Positions 60,087 to 64,000 of a DNA stretch of 64,000 bases are shown in pieces (position 1 is the first letter of the stretch; every line of letters starts with the position of its first letter). Made by a program: the position numbers and the translations under genes. The notes under the pieces are model-generated. The model did no database searches. It was not told the DNA's origin and saw nothing but the letters and a program-made list of their open reading frames with translations. Source of the stretch: Burkholderia sp. S171 (GTDB lineage Bacteria > Pseudomonadota > Gammaproteobacteria > Burkholderiales > Burkholderiaceae); the NCBI RefSeq assembly GCF_009766085.1, contig NZ_LMUF01000001.1, positions 1 to 64,000 of the forward strand, in the 5' to 3' direction.

Positions 60087-60652
60087 GCACTGAACACCCG
60101 TCGCATGCGTCCGCTGACATGGCCGCGCGCATCGAGCGCAAGTGGGCGCTGCTCGTAGTCATCATTCTTTGCGTGCTGGTCGCCATGACGATCTTCACCG
60201 GCCTGCATTGGGCCATGATGCCGCCATCCCGAGTGGAGACCATACGGCCTGAAACGCTCAACGTAAGCGGTGAATTCATTGAGAGCAACCTGGGCAGCGC
60301 GGTTGAAGCGGATGGGTCGGTGACTGTGCGAATTGTCGCGCAGCAGTACTCGTTCACGCCGCAATGTCTGTTGATTCCGGCCGATACGCCCATCACATTT
60401 CGCGCGACCAGCGCGGACGTCATACATGGATTCCTGATTACGAACACGAATATCAATTCGATGCTCGAGCCCGGTTATATCTCCACCTTCAAGAGTACCT
60501 TCACGCAGCCCGGCGACCATCTGATGCCGTGCCATGAGTTCTGCGGCACGGGACATCAGGGCATGTGGGCTCACGTCAAGGTGATCGATAAAACGGCTTT
60601 CCTCAAGATGGCAAACGCTAACGGTTCGCGGAGACTCAGCTGTGTTAAATAG
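60083..60652 (+). CDS. Cytochrome c oxidase subunit II (B-type)
   Basis: A 189-residue subunit II with one membrane helix (about 21-45) and a periplasmic cupredoxin domain. The binuclear CuA ligands are complete: His115, Cys150, Glu152 (backbone), Cys154, His158 and Met161 in VIHGF and MPCHEFCGTGHQGMW. The single helix is typical of B-type (ba3) enzymes; A-type subunit II has two. It receives electrons from cytochrome c. Start ATG at 60083 overlaps the small subunit. It overlaps the subunit I start by 11 bases. Confidence 0.93.
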   Translation: MSTEHPSHASADMAARIERKWALLVVIILCVLVAMTIFTGLHWAMMPPSRVETIRPETLNVSGEFIESNLGSAVEADGSVTVRIVAQQYSFTPQCLLIPADTPITFRATSADVIHGFLITNTNINSMLEPGYISTFKSTFTQPGDHLMPCHEFCGTGHQGMWAHVKVIDKTAFLKMANANGSRRLSCVK

Positions 60653-62270
60653 CAAGCGACTCGTTCTCGCGCATTTCTGGCTTGGCTTCATCAGCTTCGG
60701 CGGCGCGTTGCTGCTCGGCGCGTGGCAAATGTGGGTGCGCAGCCCGCTGCATCCTTGGCTGAAGAATCCGGAACTCTACTATCGCTCGGTCACGGCGCAC
60801 GGCTCGGCCATGGCCTACGTGTTTCCCACGCTGATCGCAATGGGCTTCGGTTACGCGGTCACCGAACTGGCGCTGAAGAAACCGCTGGTCGGCGCGCGCT
60901 GGGCGTGGGCTGGTTTCATCCTCGTGGCCGTGGGTACGGTCACCGCGATGGTCCCCGTCGCCATGGGGCTTGCCTCCGTTCTCTACACCTTCTACCCGCC
61001 GATGATCGGCAATGCGTTCTACTACATCGGCGTTGTGCTGGTGGTGGTCGGCTCGTGGATCTGGGTCGCGCTGATGTCGATCAACCTTGCCGTGTGGAAG
61101 CGCGAGCACAAGGGTGTGCCGGTCCCTCTGGCCATGTTCGCCACCTTGGCCGGGGCCTATTTATGGGGCTGGACAGCGGTCGGTGCGGCCATTGAGATCC
61201 TGTTCCAGATCCTGCCTGTGGCGCTTGGCTTCAAGACGACGATCGACGCCGGTCTTGCCCGCGTGTTCTTTTCGTGGTCCCTGCACGCGATCGTCTACTT
61301 CTGGCTGATGCCTGCCTACATAGCGTATTACACGATCCTGCCGCGCGCGATCGGCGGCCGTCTGTACAGCGATTCGATGGCGCGCGTTTCGTTCATCCTG
61401 TTCCTGGTGGTTTCGATGCCGATCGGCATTCACCATCTGTTCGCCGATCCGCAAGTGGGTTCGGGTTTCAAGTTCATGCATTCGGTGTTCACGGCGCTCG
61501 TCGCGGTGCCAACCTTGCTGACAGTGTTCACCATTTGCGCATCGGTCGAAATAGCGGCGCGCCTGCGCGGCGGCCGGGGCAGCTTTGGCTGGATCAAGGC
61601 GTTGCCCTGGGAAAATCCGATGATGCTTGCGCTCGCATTTTCGTTCGTGATGCTTGGCTTTGGCGGGGCGGGTGGCATCATCAACATGAGCTACCAGCTC
61701 GACTCGACCATTCACAATACGCAGTGGATCACCGGTCACTTCCATCTGATCTTTGGAGGGGCAATCGTCATCATGTATTTCGCGATCGCCTATGATCTCT
61801 GGCCGCATCTCACCGGCCGCGCGATGACGCAATTGAAGCTGATGCGCCAGCAGTTGTGGCTGTGGTTCATCGGCATGATCGTGCTGACATTCCCGTGGCA
61901 TTTCGCCGGCATTCTCGGCATGCCGAGGCGCATGGCCTTCTTCGATTACACCGACCCGGAGATCGCGGCACAAGCGTTATCGGTAATCGTCTCGACTATT
62001 GGCGGCGTTATCCTGGTTGTCTCGGCGGTCATGTTTTTCATCGTGCTGATTCGCAACCATCGTGGACCGCGAAGTGTGGTTGCAGAGTACACGTTCAGCA
62101 CGGCGGTGCATGAATCGAAGACCATTCCGGTTGCGTTGAACAGCTTTGGCCTGTGGCTTGCGCTGATGATCGGCCTGACGCTCTTTAACTACGGTTATCC
62201 GGTCGCTTCGCTGTTGTTCCGCTCCGATACGTCCGTCCCCGCGATCATGATTGGAGGGCCGCAGCGATGA
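60642..62270 (+). CDS. Cytochrome c oxidase subunit I (B-type, ba3-like)
   Basis: A 542-residue haem-copper oxidase subunit I with about 13 membrane helices. Ligands are visible: low-spin haem His53 (TAHGSAMAY) and His368, high-spin haem His366 (TGHFHL), CuB His215, His264 and His265, and the His-Tyr cross-link pair His215-Tyr219 (LHAIVYFWLMPAYI). The VYFWLMPAY motif is that of B-type enzymes. These reduce oxygen to water with high affinity and pump protons by a single channel. The start is GTG at 60642, after GGAG. It overlaps the stop of subunit II, and its own stop overlaps the next cytochrome (ATGA). Confidence 0.95.
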   Translation: MLNSKRLVLAHFWLGFISFGGALLLGAWQMWVRSPLHPWLKNPELYYRSVTAHGSAMAYVFPTLIAMGFGYAVTELALKKPLVGARWAWAGFILVAVGTVTAMVPVAMGLASVLYTFYPPMIGNAFYYIGVVLVVVGSWIWVALMSINLAVWKREHKGVPVPLAMFATLAGAYLWGWTAVGAAIEILFQILPVALGFKTTIDAGLARVFFSWSLHAIVYFWLMPAYIAYYTILPRAIGGRLYSDSMARVSFILFLVVSMPIGIHHLFADPQVGSGFKFMHSVFTALVAVPTLLTVFTICASVEIAARLRGGRGSFGWIKALPWENPMMLALAFSFVMLGFGGAGGIINMSYQLDSTIHNTQWITGHFHLIFGGAIVIMYFAIAYDLWPHLTGRAMTQLKLMRQQLWLWFIGMIVLTFPWHFAGILGMPRRMAFFDYTDPEIAAQALSVIVSTIGGVILVVSAVMFFIVLIRNHRGPRSVVAEYTFSTAVHESKTIPVALNSFGLWLALMIGLTLFNYGYPVASLLFRSDTSVPAIMIGGPQR

Positions 62271-63073
62271 GCGAAGAACGCCTGTTCTCGTTACGTAACC
62301 GGTGGTTCACGGTTACCGTTGGCGGCATGCTTGGGTTGGTGGTGTTTTCGGCTGCGGTGGGTTTCATATGGCTGCCTTCGGCGCAAAGTGATCAACCCTT
62401 CCAGGGCGTCTGGAATGCGATCTGCAGCGCAGCGGGCGTGCCGCAACAATGGTTGCGCGGTTCGTCGGCCACGCCCGTGCCGCTGGTGCAAACCAGCACG
62501 GTCGTCATGACGCCGCAACTGCTGGCGGCGTCCAGCAGCACGTCGATTGGCCGCGGCGCGACCTTGTCCATGCGTTGCACCATGTGTCACGGTGTGCGAG
62601 GCATGAGCGACGCCAACTCGCCGAATCTCGCGGGACAGTATTCTTCTGTGATCTACAAGCAGTTGCTCGACTTTCAGTCTGGCGCGCGCCGTAATGCGGT
62701 GATGTCGCCCATGGTCTCGAACCTGAGCGACCAGGACATGCGCGATCTCTCCGCCTATTACGCGTATTTGCCCAGACCGGTGGCGCTGCGCTCCGATGCC
62801 GCGCCGGCGGTCTCCGTGCCGGACATCGTGTCAGGCGGAGCGCCGATGCGAAACATTGCTTCTTGTGCGTCGTGTCACGGCGGTATCGATCATAAGGCGG
62901 GAAGCCCTTGGCTCGAGGGGATGCCGGCTGCGTACACGCGCGCGCAATTGCAGGCGTTCGCGAACGACACGCGTCATAACGATATCAACCAGCAGATGCG
63001 CAATGTTGCGCGAAATATGACGCCTGGGGAAATCGATGCAGCAGCGGCTTACTATGCGGGGGCGCAACCTTAA
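62267..63073 (+). CDS. Membrane-anchored diheme cytochrome c (oxidase operon)
   Basis: A 268-residue cytochrome c. One uncleaved membrane helix (about 16-36) anchors the protein; two haem sites follow, CTMCH (about 104) and CASCH (about 203), each within a class I domain. Its ATG overlaps the stop of subunit I by four bases. By position and topology it is likely the electron donor bound to the oxidase. Together the operon encodes seven haem-c sites. It is last in the operon. Confidence 0.9.
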   Translation: MSEERLFSLRNRWFTVTVGGMLGLVVFSAAVGFIWLPSAQSDQPFQGVWNAICSAAGVPQQWLRGSSATPVPLVQTSTVVMTPQLLAASSSTSIGRGATLSMRCTMCHGVRGMSDANSPNLAGQYSSVIYKQLLDFQSGARRNAVMSPMVSNLSDQDMRDLSAYYAYLPRPVALRSDAAPAVSVPDIVSGGAPMRNIASCASCHGGIDHKAGSPWLEGMPAAYTRAQLQAFANDTRHNDINQQMRNVARNMTPGEIDAAAAYYAGAQP

Positions 63074-63137
63074 ACCGCCGATGTGGAATGAGTCGATTGG
63101 CGTTGGCAACCCCTCTAAAATTTACCTGAAAACTATC

Positions 63138-63166
63138 TTGACAGTATCTGACATGTCAAATAATAT
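63138..63166 (+). promoter_or_regulatory. Sigma70 promoter of marR with operator in spacer
   Basis: TTGACA (63138-63143), a 17-bp spacer and TAATAT (63161-63166) form a near-ideal sigma70 promoter, 23 bp before the MarR start. The spacer holds the operator below, so bound repressor would block RNA polymerase directly. Confidence 0.75.
63145..63162. promoter_or_regulatory. MarR operator candidate, first
   Basis: TATCTGACATGTCAAATA holds the perfect 10-bp palindrome TGACATGTCA (63149-63158). The same TATCTGACA half and dyad recur at 63691-63706. Confidence 0.7.
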
Positions 63167-63189
63167 GCGATTCATCAACGGAGCGAGCG

Positions 63190-63627
63190 ATGAATCACTA
63201 CAGCAAGGAAAATTTTCGTCCCACCCAAAGCATCGGTTTCTTGATCAACAAGGCGCGCAACATCCTGACAGTCGAGATGGATGCGGCGCTGAAGGACCTG
63301 GATATTTCCAGTCAGCAGATGGGTATCTTGATGTCGCTCACCCTCGGTCTGGCTGCAACGCCGTTCGAATTGTCGAAGGTGTTGGGGATTGATACCGGTC
63401 TGATGACGCGCATGCTCGACAAGCTGGAAGCGAAGGAGTTGCTGCAGCGCTCGCGCAGTCTTGAAGATCGCCGTGTCGTTAATCTGGCGTTGACGAAAAA
63501 GGGTGAGGAGGTTACCACCCAGATTCCGGAAGTCGCACCGGATGTGTTGAACGCGCATCTGAAGAAATTCAGCAAGGTCGAGTTTGAAGAGTTGCGCCGC
63601 CTGCTTCGTAAATTTCTTGATGAGTAA
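63190..63627 (+). CDS. MarR-family regulator of adjacent efflux genes
   Basis: A 145-residue MarR-type winged-helix protein. The DNA-binding region reads SSQQMGILMSLTLGLAATPFELSKVLGIDTGLMTRMLDKLEAKELLQRSRSLEDRRVVNLALT (about 38-100), with the typical Asp-Arg-Arg wing tip. GGAG lies before the ATG. It is followed by a NodT-type outer-membrane efflux gene on the same strand, with matched operators before both genes. It is therefore predicted to repress itself and the efflux system until a drug-like ligand binds. Confidence 0.9.
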   Translation: MNHYSKENFRPTQSIGFLINKARNILTVEMDAALKDLDISSQQMGILMSLTLGLAATPFELSKVLGIDTGLMTRMLDKLEAKELLQRSRSLEDRRVVNLALTKKGEEVTTQIPEVAPDVLNAHLKKFSKVEFEELRRLLRKFLDE

Positions 63628-63644
63628 GTGAGCCGCATTAGCCG

Positions 63645-63670
63645 GCTGAATAAGTAAGCTGAATAAGTAA
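63645..63670. repeat. 13-bp tandem repeat
   Basis: GCTGAATAAGTAA occurs twice head to tail, 18 bp after the MarR stop, followed by AGCCGC-type sequence and a run of eight T at 63676-63683. It may form part of a weak terminator. Confidence 0.6.
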
Positions 63671-63690
63671 GCCGCTTTTTTTTGTCCAAT

Positions 63691-63706
63691 TATCTGACAA
63701 GTCAGA
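63691..63706. promoter_or_regulatory. MarR operator candidate, second
   Basis: TCTGAC-AA-GTCAGA (63693-63706) is a perfect dyad, preceded by TA as in the first site. It ends two bases before the NodT ATG, where bound protein would hinder transcription or translation. Confidence 0.7.
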
Positions 63707-63708
63707 AA

Positions 63709-64000
63709 ATGAAAAAACAGTTAAATAGAAAAGCAATCGGTTCGAGAGCGTCGACCGTGGGTGTTTCGGTGATGTTTGCCGCGGTGCTGTCGGCGTGCGC
63801 GAACTACGCGGGCATTCATAGCAACCAGCAGATGGCCCAGCCGCAATCGTACGAGACGACACAAAGCATCCCGTCCGAGAGCGGTCATTGGCCGGCAGCG
63901 GGTTGGGCCGATCAATTCGGCGATGCGCAGCTGAAAACGCTGATTGCGGAAGCATTGAAGAACAGTCCGTCCCTTGATCAGGCGCGTGCCCGGGTTGCTT
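63709..64000 (+). CDS. NodT-type outer-membrane efflux lipoprotein (partial)
   Basis: The first 97 codons of an RND or MFS efflux outer-membrane factor. A lipoprotein signal (about 1-30) has lipobox LSAC with the acylated Cys at residue 30. The mature part includes HWPAAGWADQFGDAQLKTLIAEALKNSPSLDQARARVA, the characteristic start of NodT/OprM-type TolC homologues. The gene continues past the window edge. The start ATG at 63709 has no clear ribosome site and lies against the second MarR operator. Inner-membrane pump and adaptor genes are expected downstream but are not in view. Confidence 0.87.
   Translation, partial: MKKQLNRKAIGSRASTVGVSVMFAAVLSACANYAGIHSNQQMAQPQSYETTQSIPSESGHWPAAGWADQFGDAQLKTLIAEALKNSPSLDQARARVA

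Noticed and set aside
63628..63708. Rho-independent terminator after marR
   Set aside because: A T8 run is present but the preceding sequence forms a direct repeat rather than a convincing stem.
1..64000. tRNA, rRNA, CRISPR arrays, insertion sequences, integrases
   Set aside because: None was recognised on either strand by reading; no transposase or integrase frame and no regular short repeat array was seen. A covariance-model scan would be needed to exclude small RNAs.

Overview
The window is a chromosomal segment of a high-GC betaproteobacterium, most likely Burkholderiaceae (Paraburkholderia, Caballeronia or Burkholderia). This is inferred from gene content: small secreted DUF4148-type proteins, a PenA-like class A beta-lactamase, a kynU-kynA pair, DUF1488, many LysR, MarR and GlxA regulators, and long GC-rich antisense shadow frames. 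No plasmid, phage, insertion-sequence, CRISPR, rRNA or tRNA gene was recognised.

Layout. 0.2-4.2 kb (minus): a Tat-exported aldo/keto reductase and a two-GAF GGDEF-EAL cyclic-di-GMP enzyme. 4.4-7.5 kb: an MFS exporter and a GlxA-type regulator, divergent from an isonitrile-hydratase-like DJ-1 protein. 7.6-11.4 kb: two tandem small secreted proteins, an orphan lipoprotein and a zinc-ribbon membrane protein. 11.4-13.05 kb is non-coding, AT-rich, and holds a degenerate 110-bp tandem repeat.

13.05-28.4 kb is a long all-plus-strand block: TonB (GTG start), ExbB, two ExbDs, a periplasmic TPR protein, an XRE-cupin regulator, a 914-residue TonB-dependent receptor, an OppA-type binding protein and a yejABEF-type peptide ABC importer. 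The gene order suggests an outer-to-inner-membrane uptake route for a peptide-like ligand. That functional link is inference.

28.8-49.3 kb is mostly single genes and divergent pairs of amino-acid and xenobiotic metabolism: an SDR, LysR plus HutG-like amidohydrolase, aldo/keto reductase, an orphan HigA with a decayed HigB, MarR, LysR divergent from an amino-acid binding protein and an aspartoacylase-family hydrolase, an EmrB-like MFS, DUF1488, a Pr6Pr membrane protein, a tautomerase divergent from LysR, GST, a lipoprotein methyltransferase, kynU-kynA divergent from an M20 hydrolase, a class A beta-lactamase and an exported MsrA. An NTF2-like gene at 49.7 kb is interrupted by an in-frame TGA.

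50.2-54.2 kb (minus) encodes a three-part periplasmic molybdenum oxidoreductase (2Fe-2S subunit, molybdopterin subunit, triheme cytochrome c). 54.4-56.4 kb is a DUF305/beta-propeller pair ending in a strong terminator. 57.9-63.1 kb is a six-gene B-type (ba3-like) cytochrome oxidase operon. It includes a 52-residue subunit that is easily missed, contains seven haem-c motifs in three cytochromes, and is preceded by two FNR/ANR-like sites. The window ends with a MarR regulator whose promoter carries an operator matched by a second site at the start of a NodT-type outer-membrane efflux gene cut by the window edge.
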